A DNA stretch of 64,000 nucleotides from Thermothielavioides terrestris NRRL 8126 (GCF_000226115.1 NC_016458.1:8289501-8353500); one strand, 5' to 3'. Shown: positions 1-12,498, counted from the first letter of the stretch. Program-made: numbers and translations. The notes: generated by a model not told the origin, from the sequence alone.

Positions 1-3000
1 GCTTATATAGGTGTTTTTATAGTAGCCTAAAGGACTCTAGTTCTACTAGCGTAGGCTTGAATTTAGTGTTCAAAGTAAATGCTTTCCTAGCGTTCTTCGA
101 CTTAGCGATAGAAAGGTCTCTACTTACTCTCCTTTAGGTAAAGAGCTTAGTTTTATAGTCCTATAAAGGCTACGCTTTCGCTATATACTATAGAATGCCT
201 TTATATAGCTATCTAGCTATACTAAGGTACTACTCTAAGGTCTTAAAGATATTAGGAAACTTAAGTTTCTTAAATATAGTAATCCTATCGTCCGTCTTAG
301 CTACTCCTTTGCTATTAACTATATAGCTAAGAAGTTTTACTAATAGGTAGGCTATAAAGGATTTTTCTATCGAAATATAAATATATACCTTGTCGAAGAT
401 ATCGAGAACCGTCTTAATGTACTTAAGGTGCTCCTCTATATTCTTATTAACGATAATAATATCGTTGATATAGGTGTATATAAAGTACTTATATTTATGG
501 AATAAGCGGTCTATAAAGCACTATACGAAAGCTAGTAAGTTTTTAAATCCTATTAGTACAACGTTCGAGCGTTCTAAACCTCTAAGACTAATGACTACTA
601 TACAGTTATAGTATTCTTCTATAACTAGAAGCTAGAAGAAGAATCTAAAGGCATTAAATACTATAAAGATTATATTGCCTATTATTATATTTATAATATC
701 GTCTTAGTTAGGCAACGGGTATATATCTAGTACTACCAACGTATTTAAGGGCTAGAGGTCTACTACGGCTTTGCTTTTCGTTTTTCTAGTAACTATATAA
801 TAGACTATAAAGACTAGGTAAACGATAGAGGTTAGCTAGTCTATAAAGTCTATCTTTCCTTATATATATAGTTTATTGTATTCTTCGTCGACAATTACTT
901 AGTCTTTAACGTTTAGTAGGTAAACCTAAATAGGTTTAAGCTAATTCTACTATCTATCGATAAATGGAATTCTTATCTTCTAATCCTTTAGTATAGGGAC
1001 AATGCTATAGTTATAGAAGACGTTATATTTATCTAATAGTACCTTCATCTCTTCTATATACCGTTTATCTCTACTATAGACGTTTACCTCTACTACTAAC
1101 TTAATATATAGGATATTGTCTAGTCTCTTAATACTATAGGATAGCGTATAGAACTCTTGCTTAGTAGGTAGCTTATACTTATCCTTTGTCAATGTCTCTA
1201 TTATCAGTTCTTTACTACTAGGTTCCTATTATATAGTTGTCGTTATCTATATATATTTATTGTCTATAACGTTATCCTAGGTCTACTATATAAGGTTCTA
1301 TACTATTGCCTAGATATCCTCCTCTAGGCTATACTAGAAGAGGTGTCCAATACATTGTCCTTCGACAATAGTGATTAGACGAACAATGTTGTTCCTTACA
1401 ATGGCCTAGTATATACTCTTTATATCTACAATAGCGTCTAGTATACCCTCGACGTATAAAGCGAAGTAGAGTTTACGTCTTTAACTATCTAGATTGTCGT
1501 CATTGATATCTATAGGCTTGAACGTAGTCTTAATTAGGTATTCCGTTATAGGTACGACCATTATAGTGTTTATAGCTTTCACCTTCTAGATTGTTCTTTT
1601 CTATTCTATATATACTCTTACCTTTATATTGTAGATAGACTAGAAGTAATAGGTAGACGTATTAAGGTCAATCTTTACTCTATTATAAAGTATAAAGTTA
1701 GTTCTAATTAATAGTTTCGCTCCTAAACCTTTAATAACGTCGGCTATTATAGTAAAGTAACTATCTACGTTGGTACTATAGACGATTCCTCGAATATAGA
1801 AGTTAAACTCAACTTACTTCTTAACTTTAGTATAGGCTCTAACGCCTTTGATAAAGTATAGCTTTACGTTAATCCAACGTAGGTTCTTAGCCTACTTGGA
1901 GATAAACTCCTTATCGACGAGGTTGGTATTGTTACCTATATCGAAGTAAACCTCAGTGCCTAGCTCACCTAGGTTTGTACTAATATTGATTATAAGGTAT
2001 ATAGCTTGCTTGTCTAACGCCTTTAGTAGCGATATATAAGGCTATACTTCTATAATCTATCCTTTAGTTAGTATAAAGTTTACGTCTTTACTATTAAAGT
2101 TATCCTCGTTATTACTAAGGTCGCGTTAGTAGTCCGTTTAAGGTTGTATAGGTCTATACTTGTCTTTGTCGCTGTCGTTGACTATATATTTGAAAAGCTT
2201 ATGATATATCGTAAAGACTCTACTATAGACGATACATTGCTAAATCTATAGGAGCTATTGTAGTAGTCTACTTTAGCCTAGTCTAGGCTAGCGAAAGGTG
2301 TAATATAAGTAGTAAGAACTATTAGCTTCTTTATTTTCCGATTCTTTATCTTCGGCTTTAGTATTATATTCGTCGACAAGAATGTACCTAGTCTTCTCTA
2401 GTATCTTATAATAAAGGTTAGTGTCTTCGTCGTCTTTCGTTACTATAATCTCGCTATAGTATAAGAAGGTACTATCTTCGAACTACTTCTTATATATATA
2501 TATATTCGAATCTATTAAAGTTGTTGAAGTCGTCTTCTTTAATTGCTATTATCGCCTCTTCTCTAGCCATTGAACAATCTAAATCCTCTTCTATAATTAT
2601 TAAATAGTTAGTATCCTCTTCTATATCTAGTTATATTATAGAAGTTTTAGTTACTAAATAGTTGTACTTAGTTATTATCTTTACTCTAATTGTTTCTAAG
2701 TCGCTAGGGTTTGTCTCTATCTCTTCTCTAAAGATTACAATGTCCTTTTCTACCTCTTCTTATCTAGAAGGCTCCGTTATCCTCCTAGTCGTCTCCTTGT
2801 CCTTCGTCGTTGTACTCTATATCTATATTGTTGGCAATAGGACTATAGCCAATAATATAGCCCTTAGTAGCATTCTAGTAGAGCTTGTCTCTAACGATAT
2901 ATACTTTAGTATCAAGAATATTAAGGAATACGCCTATCTCTATAGTTATATCTAGTTCAAAGTATAGCTAGCGAAGTTCTAGATAGAGGTAGTTGTATAG

Positions 3001-4782
3001 GTATATTAGACGTTGCTCTTTAGTAGTATCTCCCTAAATATATATATATTTGAAGTATTCTATAGTAAATTTCTAGACTAGCTTATCTTTATAATTGTCC
3101 TTTATAGTATACTAGTTTTCATTTAGCTATTTCTCTACTTTATATCTCTTAATGCTAAACTCCTTTTTTAAACGTTTAGTCTATACTTTTATAGATATAG
3201 TTAGTACTACCTTTTCTATAGTAGAGAGCTACTACTTATATTATTATAGTACTAATCTTTAAAATAGGGTTTACATCTTTATATATAAAGTCTCTTCTCT
3301 TACTAGGTAATATCTAATAACCTAATCTACCTACTTAACCTAAAGGTTGACGTTCCTATAGTATAGCTATTGTTTATTGTACTATAGGTCCTAGGGTTCC
3401 TTAGCCTTATTCTTTATATCTAGCTAGAAGAGACTAGTATCCTAAATCTTCTATTTCGATATAGATATAGACGGTTATAAAGATATAGTGCTTCTATCCT
3501 TAGTTTTAGGCTAATAGTCTTCTACGTCTATAGCCTTGTTCGCCCTTTTGATTATAACGTTTAGGTTCTCTATTATTCTAGCTATCTAGGTAAAAAAGTC
3601 CTATATAGCGAAAGTAGCTTAGATATCTATAGCTCTAGCTATTTATCTAGAGGGTTTAGCTTCTTATCTAGAGGGTCTAGCTACTTATCTATATAGTAGG
3701 CTTAGTATCTCTTAGAATAGTAAAGAGATATTGAAATCAACTAAACTGTCTATATATTCTATTCTAAAGTTCTAGATGACTATACCTAGTCTAGAAAGTT
3801 TAGATAGATACTAGGATAGTTGGCTAAGCGTCTATAGTAGCGGCTAGGGAACCTAGTCGAAAGTATCAATTAGCTAAGCTATCGGAGATAATAGGTCTTC
3901 CTCTTTAAGTTATTAGTTCTAAGGTAGCAGATCCTATAATCCTCTTTATAGTCCTTAGTAGCGTCTACTAAAATTATAGCTATTAATAGTATAGGTTTTA
4001 TATCTTTATTAAAGAATAGTTAGTATATTCTAAGTTTCTAGTTGCTTTTAGAAAGTTAGGCTTAGTAGAGTTGCTAGCTAGTTTTTAGTCGAATTATATC
4101 TAGTTCTTACTAATATTTCTAGCGATATAGCTAGTCCTAGTTGCTAATTGTTAGTCCTCTAAGGCTTTAGGGTCTCTAACGGTCCTCGACTCTCTAGTAC
4201 TAAGGTCTCTAGCGTTTCTTAGGTTAAGTCCTTAGTCTCTAAGGTAGTATCTTCGATCCTAGGGTCTAGGATAAGGTTCTTACTAATAGCTATTTGGACT
4301 TTGTATCTAATAGTTGTAAGATAGGCGTAAAGAATATAATTGTCAAATATCTAAAAGGGAGGATACTCTACAACGTATAGTATCTTAGTATATTGTTAGA
4401 TATAGACGTCTCCTTCTAATACCTCTTTGAGTAATACTATAGCTTCTAAGTATTAGAGTTCTTAGGGATTAATAGCGGTTATCTACTAGACGTTGTAGAT
4501 GACTTTAAAGTCCTTAATAAACTTAAGTGTCTACTATATATCCTTATAGACATTGGCGTTTATAAAGCTTAAATTCGTCTAGCTTCTAACTCCTTGTAAA
4601 TACTTAATACTAAAATAACGGTAGCTAGGTTATAAATTAGTTTATTATAGATTATATACTCTAAAGTTTACTCCCTTATAAAGGAGTATTATCTACTTTA
4701 GGTACTGCTCTATATAATTTACTAGGTATAACTTATAATATCTCCCGATCTAAACTTAGCTTCTTTCGATAGGAAGTAGATA

Positions 4783-4806
4783 CGTTCGAATCGTTAGTAG
4801 GCACCA
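4783..4806 (-). other. Putative tRNA primer binding site
   Basis: Read on the minus strand this begins TGGTGCC and contains GATTCGAACG. That is the reverse complement of a tRNA 3' end with a TTCGAAT T-loop and terminal CCA. Its place directly inside the 5' LTR is where a minus-strand primer site should be. The primer tRNA was not identified; RIP may have altered a base. Confidence 0.6.
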
Positions 4807-5069
4807 CTTATTATACGCTAATAGTACTTGGTGACCATCTAGCGGTAAACGTATAAGGGTGAGAAAGATCAATGCCTCTTAGCCTCGTTAGCTGATAAGG
4901 CGGCACTCCTAAACACTAGTATATATTATAAAAGTATATTGATACAGTCTATCTTCCTACAAAGGGGTTCCGGATGAGGTTCCCTTTTTTTAAGGGAACG
5001 CTCGTCACCCCTGACCACGGTGCGGTCATAGGTGCCCTTGTCACAGTTGCGTGTGACACTAGGATAACA
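4807..5069 (-). repeat. 5' LTR of the first gypsy element
   Basis: On the minus strand the LTR begins TGTTATCCTAGTGTCACACG at 5069 and runs to just before the primer binding site. Its inner end is inferred from that site, because the terminal CA is not visible and may be lost to RIP. The partner LTR lies outside the window, so the length of about 263 bp cannot be confirmed by comparison. Confidence 0.6.
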
Positions 5070-5107
5070 CTGGTCTACGCCTAATAGGATACTAGCGTAT
5101 TATATAG

Positions 5108-5293
5108 GTACTCGAGAAGGCTAGGGCGAAGTAGGCTAGGAAGAAGGCTAGGAAGGTAGTGGCTATAGCGCCTATCGTAGTGGATAACGACGAATCTAGC
5201 GATAAAGATAGTGATGATGATACTAGCGTTGTAAGCTCTAGCGAATCCGAGGCTACACTGCTAGTTCCGTTGGATATAGATGACGAAGAATAA
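5108..5293 (+). pseudogene. Possible transposase C-terminal remnant
   Basis: An open stretch ends at TAA 5291-5293. It encodes a basic Lys/Arg/Ala run followed by an acidic tail rich in Asp, Ser and Glu, with one internal stop near its start. Charged tails of this type occur at the C-terminus of fungal pogo/Fot1-like DDE transposases, but no catalytic motif is present here, so the assignment is weak. It abuts the end of the first gypsy LTR, as if the retroelement had inserted into or next to an older DNA transposon. Confidence 0.3.
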
Positions 5294-5299
5294 GACTAT

Positions 5300-5760
5300 T
5301 AAGTGGGTAGGCATATAGATAGCTAGGCAGGATAGCACGCAGATGGCTAGGCAGGATGGTACGCAGATGGCTAGGCAGGATAGCACGTAGGCGCGTGCGT
5401 AGGCGGGTACATAGATAGCTTCTAGGATAGCACGTAGATGGCTGGGCAGGATGGTACATAGATGGCTAGGCAGGATAGCACGTAGGCGTACACGTAGGCG
5501 GGCACGTAGATGGCTCCTAGGATGGCACGTAGATAGCTCCCAGGATAGCACGTAGATGGCTAGGCAGGATGGTACACAGATGGCTAGGCAGGATGGCACG
5601 TAGGCGCGCGCGTAGGCGGGCACGTAGATAGCTCCTAGGATGGCACGTAGATGGCTCCTAGGATAGCATGCAGATGGCTCCTAGGATGGCACGCAGATGG
5701 CTAGGCAGGATAGCACGTAGATGGCTCCCAGGATAGCACGTAGGATAGCACTCTCTGGGT
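5300..5760. repeat. Minisatellite of about 24-bp units
   Basis: Many imperfect copies of a unit beginning GGATGGCACGTAGATGGCTA lie in tandem. Variant units contain CTCC instead of AGGC, and a spacer rich in GTAGGCG recurs near 5388, 5478 and 5600, which gives a higher-order pattern. The stretch GTGGGTAGGCA occurs at both edges (about 5302 and 5766). The array is read through by long spurious ORFs on the minus strand. Confidence 0.85.
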
Positions 5761-6705
5761 TGAAGTGGGTAGGCAGTTGTGTGGTATATATAGTATACGG
5801 GAGGTTTAGGATAACTAAGTATAGCTTGTAACAACAACTGGTTCGAATTGAATTTTATTACGTTTTTAAGCTATTTGAGGCCGTATCTGCAACTAGGCCA
5901 AATTGCGATGCAGTGTGGTTTGAAGTAGCTGAGCGGTTAGGATGCAATGTAGGCGTGATAATGCGGGTGGACGCGAATGTAGGGAAAAATGTATAGTAGA
6001 GTGTCCCCCAATTTTGTACTGTCCCATGATTTTGTCTCCCCCTCTCCGTAGGAGAGGGGGCAACTAAAACTAGGTGCAAGTGGAGCCCCCTAGTAAGCGA
6101 GGCGCTAGGTAATGCACTAGGCGATGCGGTAGGTGCCGAGGCCCTATAGCTTTCGAGGGCGTCGAGGTAAGCGATAGCTTCGCTCTCGGATGACATTTCA
6201 GGTTGCCTTGTTATATACGGTAATCCTGACACCAGGGTTAGGGTGACATGTACCTATGTACCTCGGCCTTATGGTATGCTACACGCTGCAACTGCGCGCT
6301 ACAATGGAAGTTTTGGTGGGAGCGTACGGGCCATACCCTGGGGTTGTGGTTCTAATGAAAAGGGGTTGTGGATTTAATGGGGTCGGTCCAAAATGATGTG
6401 TGTTGATCGACGCTATACTGGGTGACTACTGTGTAATGGGCAGTGAAAGCCGGTCGCCAGATACGCTTGCATTGCTTTGTATTCCATACACGGCCCCACC
6501 ATTTTAATGGAACTGAAGGCAGGCGCCGCCGACCCCACCACGATGCTTATCGATAGTCTTAGTTATCGCTTATCGCCTGTCGTCTGTCCCAAAAATTTCG
6601 GGGTTGCGGAAGGAACTGCGTGTAGGTGAGAGGCTGCCGCGATTGTACGGTTGTACGTTTTGGCGCTGCGACAGATCGAAGGGCCCCGGAAAAGGGGACT
6701 TCAAG
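5761..6705. other. Intergenic region upstream of BMS1
   Basis: Base composition shifts here from the AT-rich block to ordinary gene-region DNA. A minus-strand ORF at 5858-6232 has no recognisable domain. No RNA gene or repeat was found. The last few hundred bases probably hold the BMS1 promoter and 5' UTR. Confidence 0.5.
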
Positions 6706-9700
6706 ATGGAGTCACAAGTACACAAGCCGCACCGGCAGTCCAAGAAGTCCAAGGAGAAGAAGAAGCAGCATTCAGGAGGTGAGTGGAATGGTCTTCAGAT
6801 GCATTCTCATTCCGAGACCGTCGAGGCCCACGCTCACGCGACAACCCAGGAACGAACCCCAAGGCCTTCGCCGTCTCCAACCCGGGCAAGCTTGCGAGAC
6901 AGGCTGCGCGCTCCCACGATGTGCGTTGCATCCCGTATCTGTATCGAATCCAGCATTCAATGCTAACTAACTCCGCCCCCTGCCAGATCAAGGAGAAGCG
7001 CCTCCACGTCCCACTAGTCGACCGCCTTCCCGATGAGCCGCCCCCGCGGCTAGTCACCATTGTCGGACCTCCAGGCGTGGGCAAGACGACACTACTGTGG
7101 GATACACTTTTACTTGGGGATGTGGCCGACTTGACAACGTGCTGACATTCTGAGGCAACAGCAAATCGCTGATCCGCCGATATGCCAAAGAGAACATCTC
7201 CGACCCGGTGGGGCCAATCACGGTCGTCACCTCCAAGAAACAGAGGTTAACCTTCATTGAGTGCCCCAACGAGCTGGAAGCCATGGTCGACCTCGCCAAG
7301 GTGGCCGACATCGTGCTGTTGATGATCGACGGCAACTACGGCTTCGAGATGGAGACGATGGAGTTTCTCAACATCCTGGCTGCCACCGGCATGCCGGGCA
7401 ACGTCTTCGGCATCCTCACCCATCTAGACCTGTTCCGGAAACCGCAGGCGCTCAAGGATGCCAAAAAGAGGTTGAAGCACAGGTTATGGAGCGAGCTGTA
7501 CCAGGGCGCCCATCTGTTCTACCTCTCGGGTATCTGGAACGGCCGCTACCCCGATCGCGAAATCCACAACCTCTCCCGCTTCCTCTCCGTCATGAAGAAC
7601 CCGCGGCCGCTCGTCTGGAGGAACTCGCATCCCTACACCGTCATCGACAACTACCGCGACATCACCCACCCCACCAAGATTGAAGAAGACGCGAAGTGTG
7701 ATCGGTCGATTGAGCTGTCCGGCTACCTTCGCGGCACGAACTTTGCCGCCCAGGGACAGAGGGTACACATAGCCGGCCTGGGCGACTTCACAATATCCCG
7801 CATGGAGGTCCTGCCGGATCCCTGCCCGACGCCCGCCATGGAGCAGGCGCTGGCGAAGATCACGGGGAAATCGGGCCGCCGGCGGCTGGACGAGAAGGAC
7901 AAGAAGCTGTGGGCGCCCATGGCTGACCGCAGCGGCATGAAGATCACGGGCGACCACATCGTCATCACCAGGGAGAAGGGTTTCACCTTCGACAAGGATG
8001 CCGAGGGTGTCGAGCGCGGAGAGGGCGAGCAGCTTATTGTGGATCTGCAGGCCGAGAGGCGGCTGCTGGGCCACACCGACAAGGGCGTCAAGCTGTTCGC
8101 GAACGGCGAGCAGCTTGCCGAGGTGCCTGACGACGAGGCCGACCGGGGGAGGAAAACGCCGCGGAAGGCTCGAATTCTGGAGCGGGATGGCTCGGATGAT
8201 GAGGCGGAACTCCCGGATGACGAGGGCTTCGTCAGCGGGGAGGAGCCAGCCGGGTCTGACGTTGAGGCCGAGTTTGACGAGGCGAAACTGGGGAAGCTGT
8301 TCCGCAACCGAGAGGATAAGGTTCAAGGGGAGGATATCGCTTTCGCGGACAGCGACTCGGATTTGGGCTCCTTGTCCGGGGAAGAGGACCTAGATGGCGA
8401 AGACGTCGACGAAGACGGGGAGGAGGATGACGAGTTTGACTCGGACGAGGAAGACGCAGCTGTAAGGTGGAAGGACAACATGGTGGAGCGCGCCAAGATG
8501 TTGCACGGAAAGAGACGGCCGTACCGGGCTACAGATCTTGTGCGCTTCATGTACGACACGACGCTGACGCCAAAGGAGGCTCTCCGGAAATGGAGAGGCG
8601 AGGAGGATGAAGAGGCGGAAGAGGATATCGAACAGGACGACGATACCTTCTTCAGGAGGACAGGCAAGGAGGACGCGGAGGATCTCGGGGAGGACCGCTC
8701 GATACCCCGGTACGACTACGAGGAGCTGGCTGCCAAGTGGTCGAGCGAAGATGCCATCACAGCCTTGAGGAAACGGTTCGCCACGTCCAACCTACTTGAC
8801 GACGAGGATGGAGGTGGGGATGGCGGCGACGAAGAAGAAGGCGGCTTCGGAGACGAGGATGAGGACGACGAAGGTGACGGCGCGTTTGAGGATCTCGAGA
8901 CGGGAGAGACCCACGGGCCTGGCCAGGACAAGGAGAGCGGCGATGAGAAACCCGAATTGAGCTTGGAGGCGGAACGGGAGAAGAACGCCCGGCGCAAGGA
9001 AGAGCTCAAGCTCCGATTCGAAGAAGAGGACCGCGAAGGCTTCATGAACGATAAGGCCATAGCCAGGAGGGAAGGTGGCCTCCAGGAGTTTGGCGAGGAT
9101 GAGTGGTACGACGCGCAGAAGGCCATGCTCCAGAAGCAGCTCGATATCAACAAGGCCGAGTTTGAGGAGCTCGACGAGAGCCAGCGGACGGCGGTCGAGG
9201 GCTACCGCGCGGGCAAGTACGCCAAGATGGTCATCGAGGGCGTGCCGGCCGAGTTCGTGGAGAAGTTCCAGGCGCGGCTGCCTATCGTCGTGGGCGGTCT
9301 GTCGGCGACGGAGGACAGGTTTGGGTTTGTCCAGGTCAGAATCAAGCGGCATCGCTGGCACAAGAAGATTCGTAAGTTGTTCTGAGCACACATGCCGGGG
9401 GGAGGAGCGTCCCAGAACTGACTATTCCCGCAGTGAAAACCGGCGACCCCCTGATTTTCTCGCTGGGTTGGCGCCGGTTCCAGTCGCTCCCCATCTACTC
9501 CATTTCGGATTCGCGGACGAGGAACAGGATGCTCAAGTACACGCCGGAGCACATGCACTGCTTCGCCACCTTCTACGGGCCGCTGATCGCGCCGAACACG
9601 GGTTTCACGTGCTTTCAGTCGTTCTCTGCCGCCAATCCGGGCTTCCGGATCGCCGCGACGGGCACGGTTCTGAGCGTTGACGAGTCTACCGAGATTGTCA

Positions 9701-10513
9701 AGAAGCTCAAGCTTGTATGTTTCCTACCGCGCTACGTCCCTCACCGTTGGGATGTGTGTACAGATGCTAACCTGGCTACAGACCGGCACGCCGTACAAGA
9801 TCTTCAAAAACACGGCCTTCATCAAGGACATGTTCAACTCGGCGCTGGAGATCGCCAAGTTCGAGGGCGCCGCCATCAGGACGGTCTCGGGCATCCGCGG
9901 GCAGATCAAGCGGGCGCTAGCCAAGCCGGAGGGCCACTTCCGCGCGACCTTCGAGGACAAGATCCTGCTGAGCGACATCGTCTTCCTGCGGGCGTGGTAC
10001 CCGATCAAGCCGCACCGGTTCTACAACCCGGCCACCAACCTGGTCGGGTGGCAGAGCATGCGGCTGACGGGCGAGGTGCGGCGGGCCGAGAACGTGCCGA
10101 CGCCGCTGCCGCGCAACAGCCAGTACCGCCCGGTCGAGCGGGCGGCGCGCCACTTCAACCCGCTGCGCGTGCCGCGCGCGCTCGCCGCCGAGCTGCCCTT
10201 CCGCTCGCAGATCGTGCAGACGCGGCCGCAGCGCAAGGAGACGTACATGCAGAAGCGCGCCGTGGTCGTGCGCGGCGAGGAGCGCAAGGCGCGCGACCTG
10301 CTGCAGAAGCTCACCACGATCCGCAAGGAGCAGGTCGCCAAGCGGCGCGCCAAGAAGGAGGAGAAGCGCGCCGAGTACAGGAAGAAGGTCGCCGAGCTCG
10401 AGGAGCGGCTCGAGAACAAGAAGAAGCGCGAGACCAAGGAGTACTGGGAGCGCGAGGGCCGCAAGCGCAAGCCGGGCGATGTGGGTGGCGGAGGGGGGAA
10501 GAGGCGGAAGTAG
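6706..10513 (+). CDS. BMS1: Ribosome biogenesis GTPase Bms1
   Basis: Bms1 is a nucleolar GTPase of the small-subunit processome needed for 18S rRNA processing and 40S assembly. Six exons fit: 6706-6778, 6850-6920, 6987-7096, 7162-9371, 9434-9714 and 9782-10513. All introns are GT..AG and the frame closes to 1158 residues, near the usual 1150-1200. The start follows an Arg/Lys-rich N-terminus. The P-loop GPPGVGKTT is at residues 75-83 and is split from the next segment (LKSLIRRY) by intron 3. The G4-like THLDLF is at 171-176. A long acidic, low-complexity middle (about 430-700) precedes the conserved C-terminal region, where [16 protein letters not shown] and [11 protein letters not shown] are typical of Bms1/Tsr1 proteins. 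The C-terminus is a basic coiled region ending in Lys/Arg runs. Confidence 0.96.
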
Positions 10514-10982
10514 GAGGACGGGATTTATTATTATCTTAGCTGTCTTTGGGTGGTGCTTGGGAGGTTGCAGTGGTGTAAACATAGTGAGGCTAATTCTATC
10601 CTTATACAGGTTTTTTTTTTTTCTTTTCTCTTCTTCTTTTCTTCTTTTTTTCTTTTTTTTCTTTTTTTCTTTTTTTCTTTTTTTCTTTTTTCTTTTTTTC
10701 TTTTTTCTTTTTTTCTTTTTTTCTTTTTTTCTTTTCTTTTTTCTTTTTTTTTTTCTTATTTGTCTTCCCCTTGAGTTGCCTTGGGTACATAGCTGCGAGG
10801 TGCTACTGCGGTGCAGCTAGCTAAATTTGGGACGAGTCCTGCATTAGCCGTATATGCGGCTGACGAGGAAGCAAATGTCCCCTCGCTTGCCATCTTTTCT
10901 TTCTAGGCTTCGCAGTTGTCTTCCCCCACAGAGCTGTCATATCGCGAGCGTCTGTTGACTCTTGACGTTTAACGTTGACGTT
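10514..10982. other. Intergenic region with pyrimidine tract
   Basis: The region between BMS1 and the F-box gene is dominated by the C/T tract described separately. The remainder (about 10770-10982) shows no gene and probably carries the F-box gene promoter. Confidence 0.6.
10609..10756. repeat. Polypyrimidine microsatellite (CTTTT/CTTTTTT type)
   Basis: About 150 bases of almost pure T with single C residues every 4-8 bases lie shortly after the BMS1 stop codon. Apparent ORFs here encode only Phe/Leu/Ser or Lys/Glu runs and are artefacts of the repeat. It may fall in the BMS1 3' UTR. Confidence 0.9.
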
Positions 10983-12056
10983 ATGCCGCTCGAAGACCTC
11001 CCGACCGAGCTGATAGTCCGCGTCCTCAGCTCGGCCAGCTCGCTAGCCGACTTGAAAGCGCTGGCGGGCGCGTCGCGGCGCCTCTACGCCGTCTTCCAGC
11101 GCGAGAAAGCCGCGCTCATCTACCAGGCGCTCGCCGCCGAGCTCGGCCCCGTCCTCGCCGACGCGCTCGGGCTCGGCCCCATCCTTGCCTTCGACGCATC
11201 ATCTGACGCCGCCAACCTCGCGCCGCTGCGCGAGGCCGTGGCCCGCTACGGCGAGTACCTGGAGGGAACCAGCCACACCCCGCCGCCGCGCCGCGCATCC
11301 CTGGACGACGTGCTCGGGCTGGTCTGCTGGTACCGCTTCGTCGCGGACATGGCCGACACGTACGTCGCCTACACGCTCAGGATTGCCGAGCGCGCGGTTC
11401 GACTGGTTGCTGCTCCGGAGCCCAGCCGCGCGGTCCAACTGGCTGCTGCTCCGCCCAGCCGCGCAGAGCGGCTGAGGGCGCTGCGGGCCTTCTACCGCCG
11501 GCTGATGCTCGAGCACGTGTGGCACGTCCGCAACAACTGGGTCCGCCGGCCGCTGCTGGCGCCGCGTATCGTCAAGTTGGACCAGATCATCCGCCGGCTC
11601 ATTACCCTGTGGGCGCCCTGGGAGCTGCAGCAGGTCGTCTGCGCCTATTTGTATACCGGCGGGCAGAGATCTGCGGTGTTGCACCCGCTGGTGTGGCTCG
11701 ATACTATCTCCCGAGACTCCGAAGAGGAAGTAGCCAGGTTCCGGAACCGCTTGCGGCTCGAGTCTCTTAGTGCAGTTGACGAAGGCCCCTACGCTCTTCG
11801 TCGGGTCCCGGCGCAGCTCCGCTTCGACGGCGACCACGTTGCGACCGTGCCGTTCGCCTGGGTGGATGCCTTCGACGGCGAGTACCTGTACGACTTCTTC
11901 GCGTATCGAAACATGATCCAACGCAGAGGAAAGCGTGCCGAGAGCCTCTGGTGCCTCTTCGGCTTCGTCATGTGGGACGCCCCCCGCGTCGCCGCTCTCA
12001 AGGAGACTCCGCTGCTGTCGGTTTGCGAGACGGGTTGGGCACGCTGGCCCTACTGA
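10983..12056 (+). CDS. F-box domain protein
   Basis: This is a single-exon frame of 357 residues. ATG at 10983 is chosen because it places the motif LEDLPTELIVRVL directly at the N-terminus; the frame is open slightly further upstream without a better ATG. Residues about 3-45 match an F-box: the Leu-Pro-x-Glu-Leu core, hydrophobic helices, and a second helix with LADLKALAGASRRLY. F-box proteins link substrates to SCF ubiquitin ligases through Skp1. The rest is helical and Ala/Arg-rich with no recognised repeats, like the many rapidly evolving F-box proteins of Sordariomycetes. The substrate cannot be predicted. Confidence 0.65.
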   Translation: MPLEDLPTELIVRVLSSASSLADLKALAGASRRLYAVFQREKAALIYQALAAELGPVLADALGLGPILAFDASSDAANLAPLREAVARYGEYLEGTSHTPPPRRASLDDVLGLVCWYRFVADMADTYVAYTLRIAERAVRLVAAPEPSRAVQLAAAPPSRAERLRALRAFYRRLMLEHVWHVRNNWVRRPLLAPRIVKLDQIIRRLITLWAPWELQQVVCAYLYTGGQRSAVLHPLVWLDTISRDSEEEVARFRNRLRLESLSAVDEGPYALRRVPAQLRFDGDHVATVPFAWVDAFDGEYLYDFFAYRNMIQRRGKRAESLWCLFGFVMWDAPRVAALKETPLLSVCETGWARWPY

Positions 12057-12498
12057 GGAAAATGTCTCCCCCTGGAAGGTGTTGAGCACCAGCCGCGGAA
12101 ATGAGACTACTATTACGGCTGACCGGGCCAAACGGCCGTTCCAACCATTACTGATACCCCAGGAATTGGGAATGCGTGGCTCAACGTTCTTCTCTGCTTG
12201 GTTGAAAAAAAAAAAAAAAAAAAATGACGAATCCAATAGTTGATTCCATGGTTTAGTAATCTCTAGTAACAGGTATTGCTATCTGTATGCAATGAAGTCG
12301 GGCAAACCCGAAATCAAAACACAACAGTTGAGAGGATTCCAGGACAGAAACATGAAATGCAACTTCTGGCACTTGAGACTCGGGATCCAAAAGTTCTTGG
12401 TTGAGTAAACAGAATTTGAGTGAACAGGACGAGAAACGTAACGTTAGACACAACCTGAGTAGACGAAACTCGACAAGGGAAGGAACAAGACTCGGACA
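12057..12498. other. Intergenic region
   Basis: It contains a run of 20 A at about 12205-12224 and no recognisable coding segment. The N-terminal lobe expected upstream of the phosphotransferase remnant was looked for here and not found. Confidence 0.5.

Larger units (their letters stand above)
1..5069 (-). mobile_element. RIP-degraded Ty3/gypsy retrotransposon, truncated by window start
   Basis: This is a gypsy-type LTR retrotransposon read on the minus strand; its 3' part lies before position 1. The minus strand encodes a reverse transcriptase whose catalytic box reads YINDIII at 452-472, where families of this kind have YIDD or YVDD. The D-to-N change is a C-to-T transition on the plus strand, as RIP produces. 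Upstream in the element (higher coordinates) a retropepsin-like box reads DIG at 1934-1942, where DTG is expected. Stop codons interrupt every frame, so it is inactive. The 5' LTR is at about 4807-5069, followed by a primer binding site. The wording around the RT box (a GLERSNV-type stretch, EEHL after the active site) matches fungal gypsy elements, not copia. The gag region (roughly 2600-4500) was not resolved into domains. Confidence 0.85.

Noticed and set aside
1..1200. Copia-type (Ty1) assignment for the first element
   Set aside because: The sequence around the RT active site and the order of retropepsin before RT match Ty3/gypsy elements; no copia-type KARLVA or LYVDD context was found.
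4783..4806. tRNA gene (TTCGAAT and CCA-like end)
   Set aside because: Only the 3' end pattern is present, encoded CCA is not expected in a eukaryotic tRNA gene, and the position inside an LTR element makes it a primer binding site.
5253..5623. Long minus-strand ORFs with Cys/Arg/Leu/Ala repeats
   Set aside because: They are read-throughs of the 24-bp minisatellite; the repeat period is divisible by three, so frames stay open by chance.
5300..5760. CRISPR-like array
   Set aside because: Units are contiguous without unique spacers, and the genome is eukaryotic.
5829..5842. Pol III B-box (GGTTCGAATT) suggesting a tRNA gene
   Set aside because: No acceptor stem, D-arm or anticodon arm could be folded around it.
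10479..10820. Poly-Phe plus-strand and poly-Lys minus-strand ORFs
   Set aside because: These are translations of the pyrimidine microsatellite and not genes.
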